DNA of 64,000 nt from Hippophae tibetana (GCA_037013495.1 CM072804.1:36496501-36560500), one strand, 5' to 3'. Positions 33,612 through 45,263 are shown, counted from the stretch's first letter. The notes: generated from the sequence alone by a model not told the origin. Numbers and translations are program-made.

Positions 33612-35078
33612 TGAAAGTTTATAGTTATGGATCTAATTAACCTAGAGGGAGATGAATAGGTAATATTTTTGAATTATATCTAATTAAAAATTCACAAGTG
33701 GTCATATATGCAATCATTTGTAAATAATATAAAGCTAAAAATAAATAAGAGTTTGACAAATGATATTTTACGTGGAAACAACTTACATCACAACAATAGC
33801 CTAAGAGGAAAACCATTGGTCCATTCGTCTATCTAAGTATCTACCATGAAAATAAATGTTTAATAACAAGATCATATCTTATACTACCCTCCAAGTTAAA
33901 GCCCCTAAAGTAGTCTACTTACAAACTGTTACTTCTTTCACAGTCTCTACAAGATAGATATATGGATTCAGACCAATTTTTTGATAACATGAGTCATACA
34001 AGCAATCAAACCCATGCAACAAAACATGAAATGTTAGCACAATAATACAAGTGCAAATTGTTTCCTAGGGAAGATTCAATAATGACAAACCCTAGTTAGA
34101 AGATTCAAGAATAAATTAGTTAATTTAAATCATCTACCAACCCTAGATACAAAAGTTGAAGCACAAGTTCAATAAAGATAGCTTCTTTAAAGTTGAATAA
34201 TCAAATCAAATAATTATGATCACTCACAAAATTATGTTATCCAAACATTCAAGAACCCAATCAAAAAGAATCTGCATAAATATATAATCATAATATCACA
34301 AAATAATAAGGCTTATTAATCAATCAAACATAATTACACAATGTTTGATAGATTAATCCAAAAAATAAGTCTAAACAAGAAATGATTCGAGTTTTGCAAA
34401 ATAATTTGAGAGGGAGAAGGAGCACACAAATAATTAGAAGAATAGCATGAATATGGTTGTTTAAATAAGGAGCATTTGGTTGCTTTGTATAGGGGAGGTG
34501 AAACCCTAATGCTAGGTTTAAGAGTAATTACTATTATGTCCCCTAAACAAACCATAGAGAAATAATTAATAGGGAAATATCGTAAAAGAACACTTTTGGC
34601 TTGAGTACACAAAAGGTTTTAAGTTGAAACCCTAGCTACTCAGTCAATCCAATGTAGGTTCGATTGATTAAACCTATAAATTCCATCAATCAAAACCCTT
34701 TTCGATCTATCTAGCAATGATTAAAATAAATTCGAGACTAGGTAGATTGAACATGATTGATTCTCAATCTATCTATTCCCTCAATTGATAGAACAAAACT
34801 TTGATCAATCAACACCAATTTGCAAAATCAATCCTAGAGGACATAGATCATATGTGATTGGTACTCAATCGATCAATCTACCACCTCGATTGATCGACCA
34901 ATATATATACCAAAGTTCCTAAGTATATAATATGTATTCCAACGTGATTAAAAACAAGTATATACCTTAAATATATTGGCTTGAAGCTTGAAAGCTTCTT
35001 TGGCTTGAATAGTAGACATGAAAATGCGCATATAAATTAGTTTACATTTAAACGTTTTGTTCACAAATATCATCAACA
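33612..35078 (-). repeat. 5' LTR of the SIRE-type element
   Basis: Minus-strand ends are TGTTGATGATATTTGTGAAC and ...AAACTTTCA. It contains TGATTGATCGACC-type words around 34640-34900 and TTATGTTTGATTGATTAATA near 34330. The frame 34334-34612 is spurious. Confidence 0.8.
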
Positions 35079-35583
35079 CTTATAAACCTTATAATCTTGT
35101 GGGGTGAAAAGATTATTTTAAAAATCATAAACTTAAGTTACATTAAATATTATTTAATTTAAAAAATATATTGTAATTTAAGAAGCCACCCTCAAGTAGG
35201 AAATTTTATTGTAATTTTCACAATTACTAATTGCATGCCTTCATTAAATTTTTTGGCACTCTCCTAGAAATCCTATCCATCATCTAACTTTTTATTTATT
35301 TTGATTTTTCCTTTTGATTAGTCATAATTAGAGAAATTTCACCTTTTATTTCCATGTAATTTTTCAAGATACAATAATACCCTAATAATATTGAATGAGG
35401 TCAAATGAACGTTGTTTAAAATTGAATGGATCTAAATGATCACAATTCAATTTAATGATGTCTAACTGAACGATGTTCAATGTAATATGAAGTACCAGAA
35501 ATTTTTTAATATACAAATGGTTCTATTTTTATAATTATTAATTTTTAAAAAGTTATTTTTACTATTAATTCAAAATAATATTA

Positions 35584-35690
35584 CAAGATTGTATTTGACT
35601 TAACAAATAGTTACTTATGAGGTGTAAAAAATAAATCCATATGTAATAGTATCACTGGCAAGATTCTTTCCTTTCATTTCATTCTCGTGT
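35584..35690 (+). repeat. 5' LTR of the copia relic
   Basis: Aligns with 47459-47580: AAGATTGTATTTGACTTAAC against AGGTTATATTTAAGTTAAC, then CAAGATT.TTT.CTTT.ATTTCATTCTC in both. The middle is about 15 bp shorter here. Divergence is high, so the insertion is old. Confidence 0.65.
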
Positions 35691-35703
35691 AGGATATCAA
35701 AGC
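35691..35703 (+). other. Primer-binding site, decayed tRNA-Met type
   Basis: AGGATATCAAAGC follows the LTR directly and differs by a few bases from TGGTATCAGAGC. Confidence 0.55.
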
Positions 35704-35720
35704 TAAGCATTTTAAGAATC

Positions 35721-36640
35721 ATGGAAGAGTTGAATAAATATGTGAATCAAATCTCCATTGGAGATCAAAATATAAACTCATATGAATGTCACAAAGGTTT
35801 TAAAAGGAGTTAAAACTTTGTGCACTAAGCAACTCACAAAGTTGACAACATCTGTTTCACAAACAAATGTCTCTATATGCATCAAACTTGATCAAAGTAA
35901 CTTTCTCACCTAGAGAGATCAATTGTTGAGCTTGATCATGGTATATGGTGTAGAGGATTTTGTAAATGGAAAAGGAACTGAATGTTTAAGATTTATTAAA
36001 GTTATAAAACTAGTTAATCATGAATGTATGTTCTCGACTAGAGTGAATGATGTGTTTAAGAGCATGATTTATAGTTTGATTTAAAGCAGCATGAATTCCA
36101 TTATTTCAGTAAAGGAAACTGTATTTGACGTGTGGAAAAGTATAGAGGTGAAGATGTAATATGTTTGATTTCAGTATCAGTGACTATTTTAATAGGATAA
36201 AAGGAATATTCGATGAATTGGGAGGCATATGAAGGCCTATAAATGATGAAGACACAATTGTTACCATAATTTGGGGACCAAATAAAACCCTTGTAAGAGG
36301 TGAAGATGTAATATGTTTGATTTAGAAGAGATGAAGAGCAGGTTGCTCCCTTATGAAAGTCTTTTATCTCAACAGGATAGGATTGGGGATAATTTGGGTT
36401 GTTAAGCTAATCTTGTTGTGAACAAGAACAAAGGAAATTCATAATATTTGAATAACAATAATGGCACAAAAAAATTTCAAGGTGATTGAAACAAACAATA
36501 ATAGAGGAAAAGGTCATGGTATCCAATGTCAATTTTTCTAAAAGATAGGTCATTTTTCTTCTTAATGTTATTCTATCAAGAACTTGCTTTCTGATCATAA
36601 TAACAATGCTGGTGGATGAGGTCAAGAAGCTAATGCATTT
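35721..36640 (+). pseudogene. Copia gag relic
   Basis: The likely start is at 35721 (MEELNKYVNQISIGDQNINS). Many stops follow. A degraded zinc knuckle near 36510-36560 reads IQCQFF.KIGHFSS.C, keeping two Cys and the His in place. The region lies between the primer-binding site and the protease. Confidence 0.6.
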
Positions 36641-36669
36641 GTGGGTTTTTCTAGAGAGTCAGGAAGTAT

Positions 36670-37970
36670 ATGAGACAATTATTGGGTATTAGCTAGTGGT
36701 GCTAGTCATCATGTTACTAATGATGCAGGAAATCCATCAAATAGAGTTCTAATGGGAAATGGTGGTAAAGTTCCTATAAAAATCATTGGTTCTAATCTTT
36801 TATCTAGTGTCATAGCAATGTTTTGCATGTGCTTGTTACTACTACAAAGCTTATGTTTGCTTATAAACTTTGTAAAGATAATTGTGTATTCATTGAAATT
36901 CATGAAAATTGTTTCTTTGTTAAGGACAATTATACGAAGAAAATCCTAATTCAAGGATTGATGGATAATGGCTTGTATAAATTAATGGAAAGTGTACCTA
37001 AAGTCTCTATGCAGATTGGCCAAAGAGTCACCTTACTAACCTTTAGCTCAATTTTACATGACATCCTTGGTCATGCTTCACAACCTATTGTAGAGAAAGT
37101 GCTCAATTCTTGTGGAATAAGTGCATCTCCTAATACACACAAAAACCCTGTCTATATTGCTTATGCTAGGGCAAGGTCTCATAAACATTCTTATGCTTCA
37201 AATCATGTAAATGCTAGTAAATCTTTTGATTTATTGTACATTGTCATTTGGAGAATCTTGGTTTTAAAGGTGACAAATATTTTTTGCTTATAGAGGATGA
37301 TTTCACTAGATTTTAATGGATTTATTTTCTTGAAACTAGAGATCAAGCATTTTCTATTTTTACTAAATTTAAAGCAATGCTTCAATTTCCATTTAGTACA
37401 ACTATTAAAAAGGGTCAATGTGATAGAGTATTTGAATTTTAACCTTTCATTCATTTGATTGATTCTTGTGGTGTGATCTTTAGGGTCACTTGTCCTCATT
37501 CATCTCCTCAATATGGGATGGTTGAGTATAGACATTTTAGCATTGTTTATATTGGACTCAATCTTTTGTTCAAATCTAGTGTTTCTATTATGTATTGACT
37601 ATTTGATTTCCAAAGTTTCGTATATACATTAAATAAACTTCCTTCTGAAATTTTGCATTTTTAGTCACCATATTTGTTGCTTTTTTCTAAGAAACTAGAT
37701 TATGGTTGCATCATGATTTTTGGACACTTATGCTTTCCATGCTTAAGACCATATATTAAAAATAAATTTCAAGCTCATTCTGTGGTGTGTACTTTTCTTA
37801 GTTATGCTTCTAACCAACATGGTTGTATTTGTCTTGACATGACAACTCAAAAAAATTTAGTTAATAGAAATGTTGTGTTTCCTGGATCTGAGTTTCCTTT
37901 TAGCCAAAAGCTTGTTTCGTCTAGTTGTGCATTTCATACAAAGTTACCTTTTTCAACTTTACACATCCCA
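36670..37970 (+). pseudogene. Copia protease and integrase relic
   Basis: Protease is seen as NYWVLASGASHHVTND at about 36680-36725; the catalytic Asp of the family's LDSGAS motif is Ala here. 36823-37293 holds the GAG-pre-integrase segment (ILGHASQPIVEKVLNSC), the HHCC-type zinc region. The integrase core begins EDDFTRF at about 37294 and runs with stops through PHSSPQYGMVEY (about 37500). 37674-37976 reads FGHLCFPCLRPYIKNKFQAH and YASNQHGCICLDM, the copia integrase end. Confidence 0.8.
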
Positions 37971-38399
37971 AGTTGACATTTATATATTGGTGTTTGTAAG
38001 ACTTCACAACCTAGTATTTGTGCATTGTTTGTGCTATAGTCCAATCTAGTAAACCACCTATAAGTCCTCAATGATTGGCGAATCAATCACCTCATTTCAT
38101 AACTTCTATGCAAGCTAGCTAGTCTTACACATCCTTTTTCTCTTCTTAGCTCCTTGTTACCTTGTGGTTCTCACACCTTCGTCTCTACTCATGCCACTTT
38201 CTTAAATTTGTCTTCTCATAATCTAATGTCTCTCATTCTTCTCCTAAGTCTGCTCCTGGTATGGCTATTTTATGTTCTTCACCACCTATTTTTTTTCTTG
38301 GGGGTGGCTCTACAATCTCTTCCTTTTCTTGGTAATAGTCACCATATGGTCACACGTAGTAATGTAGGAAATTTATAGCCAAAAGTGCTTTCAACAACT

Positions 38400-39388
38400 A
38401 AGTTGTTTATTGCCCTTGAAAAATTCCATAAGGCTTGTGTACATCTTGAATGAAGACAAACTATGCAAATGGAGTATGTTGTACTTATGTGTAATAAGGC
38501 ATAGAGTTATGTTGGTCTTCCACCTAAGGCCAAAGTTATAGTAACCTTTAGGTCTATAGGACTAAGGAGAAACAAATTCTACTCTTGAGAAGTATAAAGC
38601 AAGGTTGGAAGTTCAAGGGTATCTATAAACACTTGTTTTAGATTTCACTGAGAAATTTCGTCTAGTAGTAAAAATGACATCTACGAGGATCATAATACCA
38701 GTTAAATTACATTTTGGTTGGAGCATTAAGCATCTTGATATCAATAATGCTTTTTTATAATGATGATCTTGAAGAGGATGTGTTCTTGAACCAACCACTT
38801 GGTTTTGAGGACATTCATCATTCAAATAAGGTTTATAAGCTTCACAAGCCTCTATATTGACTCAAATAGGCTTCCCAAGACTACTTTCATAAACATCAAA
38901 CATGTTTGCACTCGTGGGGTTTTGTTAACACCATTAGTGACATTAGCTTATTTGTATGCAGATCTAGTTCAAGTGTTATGTTTGTTCTTGTTTATGTTGA
39001 TGTTGTAATTTTTATTGATTCTCATGCTTTATAGTTACAATAGCTTATGGTGGATTTTGATGAAGCTTTTGCTTTAAAGGATTTGGACGAAGTTTTTGCT
39101 TTAAAAGATTTAGGGTATCTCAAGTTTCTTCTTGCATTAGAAGTTTATACCTATTATTTTGTTTCCATCTTAACAAAACCAAGTTTATTCATGAGTTTCT
39201 TAAGAGGGATGGTTTCCAATCTTCTAAGGTAGCAAATTCTTCTATGGTTTGTTATAGTGTGCTTAGAAAATCTAATGGCCTTCCTTTGACTGATCCTTCT
39301 CAATTTCATTGTCTTTTTAGTGTTATGTTATGTAGTATTGTGTTATTACTAGACCTGAAATTGTTTTACTATGAGTAGGCTTTGTCAA
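38400..39388 (+). pseudogene. Copia reverse transcriptase relic, 5' part
   Basis: Readable blocks in order are EKYKARLEVQGY (38590), WSIKHLDINNAFL (38715; the family has QLDVNNAFLHG), FLNQPLGFEDIHHSNKVYKL (38785) and FALKDLGYLKFLLALEVY (39085; the family has DLG.L.YFLGIE). It reaches about MSRLCQI at 39375-39388, where the nested element starts. A stretch at 39047-39110 repeats FDEAFALKDLDEVFALKDL, a small in-frame duplication. Confidence 0.8.
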
Positions 39389-39393
39389 ATTAT

Positions 39394-40911
39394 TGATAAG
39401 AGCTAAATTATTGCATTTTTGTTATGATTTAAATGATGATATTTGTGTGAAAATTGTGTTTATTTGATTATTTAATCCACAAATGTCATTTCACGGGTAT
39501 TTGGTGTTTAAAGTGCAATTTCAGGTAAAATCCTGATTTTGGAGAAGTTAGGGACAAAGTACAATGATCGGGATTGAATGAAAATAAAAAGAGAACAAAA
39601 TTTCAAAATTTGGAATTTCGCCGCCGGCGAAAACCTTAAGGAGAAAATGTTGAAAATCATGCAGGGAGCACGGATTATGGCCAAGTGAATCTCACCGCCG
39701 GCCAAAGTATTCTCACCGCCGGCCAAAGTATCTCGTCGCCGGCTAAAATCTTGGCGAAAATCTTCCCGAGAGCACAAATTTTGGTAAACTAATCTCACCG
39801 CTGGCCAAAGTATCTCGCCGCCGGCCACATTATATTGGCCGCCGGCCAAAATCCAAAAACCCAAAATTTAATTTTCCAGAAATCTCGCCACGGCGAGAAT
39901 AATGTCGCCGCCGGCGAGTTTCGTCCGAAAACACATTTTTTATGTTGTTTTGTTCCAAAATTGCCCCCCAAACCCTATATCTATATATATATTATGATGG
40001 AAAAGAGAGGGACGGCAGAGAGAGCAGATGTAAGTTATTTTTGGAGGAGAAAAGGAAATTTTGGAGAGAAAGGTTGGAGAAGCTTGAAGGATCATCACCA
40101 TTGTTGCTACCAAGTGTTCATCTTCAAGAGTTTTTCATCTCTTCTCCTTAGCATTTATTTTCTGCATTTTCTTCAGATTGTTTGTTCATGGATTCAATTG
40201 AGAATATGTTTGTTCTTAATTTAGTTATGAACTAATTCGTTTTTGCTAAGGCTATGATGTAGTTAAATCAAGAAAATCTGATTTCTTTTGTTATTGTTAT
40301 ATGAATTCATTGTTTTCAAGTTGAGTATTTATTTCCATGCTTAATGCTTTTAAATTTCTGATCAAGATTTAGATGATTTGTTGCATTATATTGAGACCGA
40401 GAGGAGATGTGTAATGAATGCTTCTTGTGATAAATATCGTATGTTGAATGCGAGTTTGACACCTAATGCATGATGAATGTGGTTATTCTAGAAATTCCAT
40501 AAATCGTAATGTGCTTATTTGTGATTAAATCTTCATAGAAATATAGTTGGTTTTCATAGATAAGTAATTCTAATATAACTTGAGAAAGAGTATTAGATAA
40601 GTTTGGGTTTTTCAACCATCACTTTTAGCTTTGAATCTCATATAACATGACTTGAAATCAGATTGAATTGATTTAGCGAAATCAAATGCCTTAGCGTTTT
40701 TAATCATTTGTGAACAACATTAAATTTTGTTATTTGCGTTTAGTTTTATGTTAATTTTCTTTTAAAACAATTTCAACAATTCGGTTTTCAAATAAAATTA
40801 GGGTTAGTCAATTTCGGTACTTAGTAACGCCATTCCTTGTGGGTTCGATATCCGTACTTTTTGTACACTTTATTACTTGAACGATTCGTACACTTGCGAA
40901 AATAGGCATCA
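39394..40911 (+). repeat. 5' LTR of the Athila-like element
   Basis: It is 1518 bp long, 83 bp shorter than the 3' LTR; the difference is in the CGCCGGCG array at about 39618-39920. A TATA-like CTATATATATATT lies at about 39977-39990. Here many CGCCGCCGGC units read CACCGCCGGC or CGTCGCC, while the 3' LTR keeps CG, which is the pattern of 5-methylcytosine decay. The frames 39835-40224 and 39942-40151 lie in the LTR and are not genes. Confidence 0.93.
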
Positions 40912-40917
40912 AGTTTT

Positions 40918-40935
40918 TGGCGCCGTTGCCGGGGA
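40918..40935 (+). other. Primer-binding site for tRNA-Asp
   Basis: TGGCGCCGTTGCCGGGGA lies 6 bp after the 5' LTR and matches the 3' end of plant tRNA-Asp (GTC), the known primer of Athila elements. Confidence 0.9.
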
Positions 40936-41117
40936 ATGGTTTGATTTTATTAATATCGATACTACCTAATCTTAGTTTTAATTTGAAGTTCATTTGCTTT
41001 ATCTTTCTTTCATTTTTAATTTTGTTTATTTTGCTGTTTTATTTTATTTATCATAAAAAAACGTAACTTTGTGTTGTTTTTGTGCTAGTTGATTTTTTTT
41101 TGGTTGTAGGTTTTTGT

Positions 41118-42593
41118 ATGAGACGTACAAGAAGCCTTAACTTTCTTCCATTTGATCACGAGATTGATAGAACATATAGGCGTCTAAATCGAGAGAGAAG
41201 GCGTTCAACCTCAGCTCCTAATAGACAATCAGCCATGGATCTACCATTTGTTGAGGAAGGTGGAATTCGTAGAGCTTTAAGGGATTATGATGCGCCTAAT
41301 GTTGCTGGGACTACATCGGGTATAAGGAGGCCAACTATTCAAGCCAATAACTTTGAGATAAAACCATCCTTTATCCAAATGGTTCAATCAAATCAGTTTG
41401 GGGGAATGTCAAAGGATGATCCAAATGCACATATTGCTTACTTTCTGGAGGTGTGTGATCTTTACAAGAGAAATGGTGTGTCTGAAGATGCTATAAGATT
41501 GAGGGTTTTTCCTTTTTCACTTCGGGATAAAGCCAAGGAGTGGCTAAACTTATTACCACCGGGATCAATTACGACATGGAATGAATTGGTTCAGAAATTC
41601 TTGTCCAAGTTCTTTCCTCCGGCTAAGACAGCAAATTTGAGGAATGAAATCACATCTTTTACACAATATGACCAAGAATCATTGTATGAAGCTTGGGAAA
41701 GATTCAAAGAAATGTTGAGGAAATGCCCACATCATGGTATACCAATTTGGCTGCAAGTCTCTACATTTTATAATGGGTTGGTTTCAAACTATCATGCAAT
41801 GATTGATGCTGCAGCTGGAGGGTCTTTAATGGGAAAAACACCGGAGGATGCTCATGAGTTGTTAGAGATTATGGCAGAAAACAACAATCAGTGGCATTCA
41901 GAGCGGGTAATTGCAAAAGGACCTACAGCAGTGCATGAAATTGATTCAGTGAATACTTTGTCGGCTCAAGTTGCTATTCTTTCAAGAAAGATGGATTCTT
42001 TGTCCTCCAAATTCGAATCCAATCCAACTGCACAATGTGATTTATGTGGTGGAAATCATGCTAGTATAGAGTGCCAAGTTGGAAATCCATTTGCTTCACC
42101 AAATGCTGAGCAAGCAAATTATGTTTCATATTTCCAAAAACCTCAACATAACCCATATTCGAACACCTATAATCCAGGTTGGAGAAATCATCCAAATTTG
42201 TCATGGGGAAATAATCAAGGGGGATTCAAACCGTCATCATCTTCCTACCAACCCCAAGAGAAGAAACAAACAAATTTGGAAGAAATTTTGGGAAAGTTCA
42301 TTGAGGAGACAAGAGAAAATTTCAGAAATCAAGAGGCAATCAATAGGGACATCCAAAACCAACTGGGGCAGCTTTCAAAGCAGATTGCAGAAAGGTCTCA
42401 AGGTTCACTGCCTAGTGACACAATAAATCCCACAGAGCATGTAAAGGCTATCACATTGAGAAGTGGTAAAGAACTTGAGAATCAGAGGAAATCGGAGAAA
42501 AAGATGGAAGAATCTAAAGAAAAGCCATCAAGATCCCAAGATATTCAACCTTCCCTATATGCAAAATATGAGCCTCCTATCCCATATCCTTAA
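41118..42593 (+). CDS. Gag polyprotein of the Athila-like element
   Basis: The frame is open from 41082, but the likely start is the ATG at 41118 (MRRTRSLNFLPFDHE), giving 491 residues. Residues about 98-225 hold the retrotransposon capsid domain (DDPNAHIAYFLEVCDLYKRN, FPFSLRDKAKEWLNLLPPGS, FLSKFFPPAKTANLRNEI, LQVSTFYNGL). A knuckle CDLCGGNHASIEC (CX2CX3HX4C form) is at 42036-42074. The C-terminal part is a Gln/Asn-rich, coiled region ending before ITLRSGKELENQ, the usual Athila linker. The frame ends at TAA 42591-42593, and the next frame continues in the same register. The TAA stands where relatives have a Gln codon, so one C-to-T change is the likely cause; readthrough cannot be ruled out. 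Confidence 0.9.
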   Translation: MRRTRSLNFLPFDHEIDRTYRRLNRERRRSTSAPNRQSAMDLPFVEEGGIRRALRDYDAPNVAGTTSGIRRPTIQANNFEIKPSFIQMVQSNQFGGMSKDDPNAHIAYFLEVCDLYKRNGVSEDAIRLRVFPFSLRDKAKEWLNLLPPGSITTWNELVQKFLSKFFPPAKTANLRNEITSFTQYDQESLYEAWERFKEMLRKCPHHGIPIWLQVSTFYNGLVSNYHAMIDAAAGGSLMGKTPEDAHELLEIMAENNNQWHSERVIAKGPTAVHEIDSVNTLSAQVAILSRKMDSLSSKFESNPTAQCDLCGGNHASIECQVGNPFASPNAEQANYVSYFQKPQHNPYSNTYNPGWRNHPNLSWGNNQGGFKPSSSSYQPQEKKQTNLEEILGKFIEETRENFRNQEAINRDIQNQLGQLSKQIAERSQGSLPSDTINPTEHVKAITLRSGKELENQRKSEKKMEESKEKPSRSQDIQPSLYAKYEPPIPYP

Positions 42594-43625
42594 CGATTGT
42601 ATAAGAAAAAGCTTGATAATCAATTTGATAAATTTCTAGATATTTTTAAGAAATTGCATATTAACATTCCTTTTGCAGAGATGTTGGAACAAATGCCCAA
42701 GTATGCAAAATTCATGAAGGAAATTTTATCAAAGAAGGGGAGGTTGGGAGATAATGAAACTGTCATGCTAAATGAGAAGTGTAGTGCAGTTCTTCAAAGA
42801 AAACTGCCACAGAAATTGAAAGACCCAGGGAGTTTTACTATACCTTGTACTATAGGAAGTTGCAATTTTGATAAAGTCCTATGTGATTTAGGAGCAAGCA
42901 TTAATTTGATGCCACTTTCAGTTTTCAGGAAACTAGGCTTGGGAGAAGTGAAGCCCACTTCAATCTCTTTACAATTAGCAGATCGATCAGTGAAATATCC
43001 TCTAGGGGTAATTGAGGATGTTTTAATTAAAGTGGGGAAGTTTATTTTCCCTGTAGATTTCGTGGTGCTTGACATGGAGGAAGATAGAGAGATACCGTTG
43101 ATATTGGGGAGACCGTTCCTTGCAACTGGAAGAACATTGATTGATGTTCAGCAAGGAAAGCTCATTCTACGGGTGCAAGATGAACAAGTAACTTTTGATG
43201 TTTTTGAAGAAACAAAATTTCCAAGTGATGTACATTCTTGTTTTCAAATTAACACTCTTGACGGGTTAATCTCGGAAACTCTTGAGGAGAGAACTTCATT
43301 GCTACCACTAGAAGCGTGCCTTGTGAAATCTGCAACAATTGAGGAGGAAGATGAGGGGACGAGACAATGTTATGAATTACTAGCAGCACCTAATGAACAT
43401 TTATGTAGTGATGAAACATTTAAGGAGTTGGGAACAAATGAAACTCCAACCTCAGTGGTAAAGAATGGAGCCAACAAGATTGAGTTAAAGCCAATGCCAT
43501 CCCATCTAAAAAAAAAATCTTACGTTCACCACAGGCGAGGGCAGTTTCACCGCCGGCGGAAAGGAGATCTCTCTTTCCTTTCTTACATTGAGGACAATGT
43601 AAGGTTTTGGTTGGGGGTGCAGTAA
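42594..43625 (+). CDS. Protease region with truncated pol end
   Basis: This frame continues gag's register after one stop codon (342 codons from 42597). Residues 1-85 are the gag-pol linker (FKKLHINIPFAEMLEQMPKY, LPQKLKDPGSFTIPC). The protease active site DLGAS is at residues 97-101 and ILGRPFLATGRTLIDVQ starts at about 169; both are intact. Near residue 305 the RT lead-in KPMPSHLKKK begins, then stops resembling RT. It changes to an Arg/His-rich stretch coded by CACCGCCGGCGG-type sequence like the LTR array, then LSYIEDNVRFWLGVQ and a stop. So RT, RNase H and integrase were removed between about 43500 and 43580. It would cut Gag only. Confidence 0.88.
   Translation, partial: RLYKKKLDNQFDKFLDIFKKLHINIPFAEMLEQMPKYAKFMKEILSKKGRLGDNETVMLNEKCSAVLQRKLPQKLKDPGSFTIPCTIGSCNFDKVLCDLGASINLMPLSVFRKLGLGEVKPTSISLQLADRSVKYPLGVIEDVLIKVGKFIFPVDFVVLDMEEDREIPLILGRPFLATGRTLIDVQQGKLILRVQDEQVTFDVFEETKFPSDVHSCFQINTLDGLISETLEERTSLLPLEACLVKSATIEEEDEGTRQCYELLAAPNEHLCSDETFKELGTNETPTSVVKNGANKIELKPMPSHLKKKSYVHHRRGQFHRRRKGDLSFLSYIEDNVRFWLGVQ
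43583..43602 (+). other. End-of-pol hairpin, perfect 8-bp stem
   Basis: TTACATTG and CAATGTAA enclose AGGA. It overlaps the last codons of the protease frame and is followed by GGTTTTGGTTGGGGGTGC. Confidence 0.75.
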
Positions 43626-45263
43626 ACGGTAAATCTTTTCTTCCCTTCATTTTTATTAGTTTTGTTTGTGTTTTTTATTTGTGTTTAATTTTGATTTTCC
43701 ATTTATTTTTCTGCATTTTGATTTAATTTCTTTTATTTGTTTATTGTCTTATTTCTATTTCTATTTTTATTTTTATTTTATTTTATTTGCAATTTACTTA
43801 TTTTAATTTGCACGTTGATGATAAAAATGTGATTGTGATAACAAGTAGCTGTTAGAAGACATTAAATTTTGCTTCGGTTTAAAGAGAATTTCAAATGTTG
43901 ATTTTACCTAGTTGGCGACTCTTTTGGTATGTGGTATGATTTGGTTGATTAGTCTAAATGCTTAGAGAAGTCTTATGTGCGAATTTTTCATGAATATTTT
44001 TGTGATCTCAACAAACTCTAGAACTCATTTGAAAACCTCTTGAGGCGAAATAATTTGGAATTGCACTGTTTAGGATATGATGTAGGCCATTTTTGGATCA
44101 ATTGTGCCATTTTAAGCCTACCTTGTTATCCTTATATCACTAGTAACCTCTTTGAGCCTATTTAAATATATTGTTAGCCTTACTTTTCTTTCTTTTTTCC
44201 TTATATAACCTACCTTCTATTGAGCCGAAAATATATATATATATAATTCCTACCTTATTTGTTAAGAGCACTTAATTTTGAACACAAACTTTTCAAGAGG
44301 AATTGGAGAAATCTTCCACATATATTGTGAGAAATTGGTTGGGGGTTATGTATTTTCAAGAGCAATTGGAGTAAGGATGCAAAAAAAAAAAAAACAGAAA
44401 AGAAATCCACATATATTGGAAGAAAGGTGTTGGCTTTTCAAGAGAAATTGTGTAAAAAAAAAAAATAGAAGAAGAAGAAGAAGAAGAAAGCCTTCACATT
44501 CTAGTAAATAAAAGTGTGTTAGTGACGGATGTATTGAGGTGAAAGATTGAGGAAGAACTTTGTTTATCTGAAAAAAAAATGGGTTATGATTGGAAGAAAC
44601 AATTTGGGTTAAATGGTGTTACTCTTTTACTTAATTGGTTGTGTTTAATCTAATAAGTTCCCTTATTTGTATTTTGACACTTCCTGTTCTTTCTTAACCA
44701 AATACCTAAGCCTAACATTACAAGCCTCATAAAGTCCTATTGATCCAAAGTGGTGTATTTTCCTTCATTAGTGGAGAGAGGTTTGAAAAGTGAGCCTATG
44801 GAGTTTGAGATTTCACCTTTTTGTTTGTGGATGTTATGCATAATATTATCCGGGCATTATGGCTATTGGTTTGTGGTTTGATGGATGTTTAAGAGTCAAT
44901 AACAAAAGTGAAATTGGCATTTGAGATTTCTTAAAGCTTAGGTGACATTTAATTATTCTATATGTTGGGTATTATTTACAATTTTTGAGACATTTGTGCA
45001 AATTATTTGTTATGTGATTTTATTGTTTTAAGTTAGGATAGTTATAGGTAAGATGTTTGTGGGTATCATCATTGGAAGCCCTCACGAGACTACAACTCGT
45101 CCTACTTCGGCCGCCTAGGGGTTTAAAGGCTTATTGCATACGCTTAATGCAATGTTGTAAATAGAATAAATTTCCTTTGAATTTTTCTTTTAATGTCTCC
45201 TTTTAAATTATTCATAGATCGCTTTTCTTGCTAGAGACTAGCAAGAAGCTGGTTGGGGGTTGT
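43626..45263 (+). other. 3' non-coding region and purine tract
   Basis: About 1.6 kb without real frames (44278-44511 is a chance frame in GAA-rich sequence). An AGAAGA run lies at 44466-44487. The last 200 bp (CCCTCACGAGACTACAACTC ... GACTAGCAAGAAGCTGG) are closely matched by 54900-55097 of element C. The purine tract GGTTGGGGGT ends at the 3' LTR. No envelope-like ORF is kept. Confidence 0.75.

Larger units (their letters stand above)
27580..35078 (-). mobile_element. SIRE/Maximus-type copia element, pol lost
   Basis: Two direct LTRs of about 1.46 kb (27580-29042 and 33612-35078) enclose minus-strand gag remains (33548 to 31480), a tRNA-Met-like primer-binding site beside the right LTR and a purine tract (AAAAGGGGAGATT) beside the left one. 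LTRs start TGTTGATGATATT on the minus strand and carry many TTGATCGA-like words. Most of pol is missing, and a plus-strand LTR-like block (30125-31340) lies in its place. The flanking 5-mers do not match, so the target duplication has been lost or mutated. Confidence 0.8.

Noticed and set aside
39508-40224. Frames of 69-129 codons, repeated at 45390-46183
   Set aside because: Both sets are the two LTR copies of one element; the sense and antisense frames arise from CGCCGGCG repeats and are not conserved as protein.
40912-40940. GGCGCCGTTGCCGGGGA as a possible tRNA fragment
   Set aside because: It is the primer-binding site complementary to the end of tRNA-Asp; no cloverleaf surrounds it. The same holds for TGGTATCAGAGC at 48269.
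44460-44510. Lys/Arg-rich tail (GAAGAA run) as a nuclear localisation signal of a small protein
   Set aside because: Simple AGA repeat in the 3' untranslated part of the Athila-like element.
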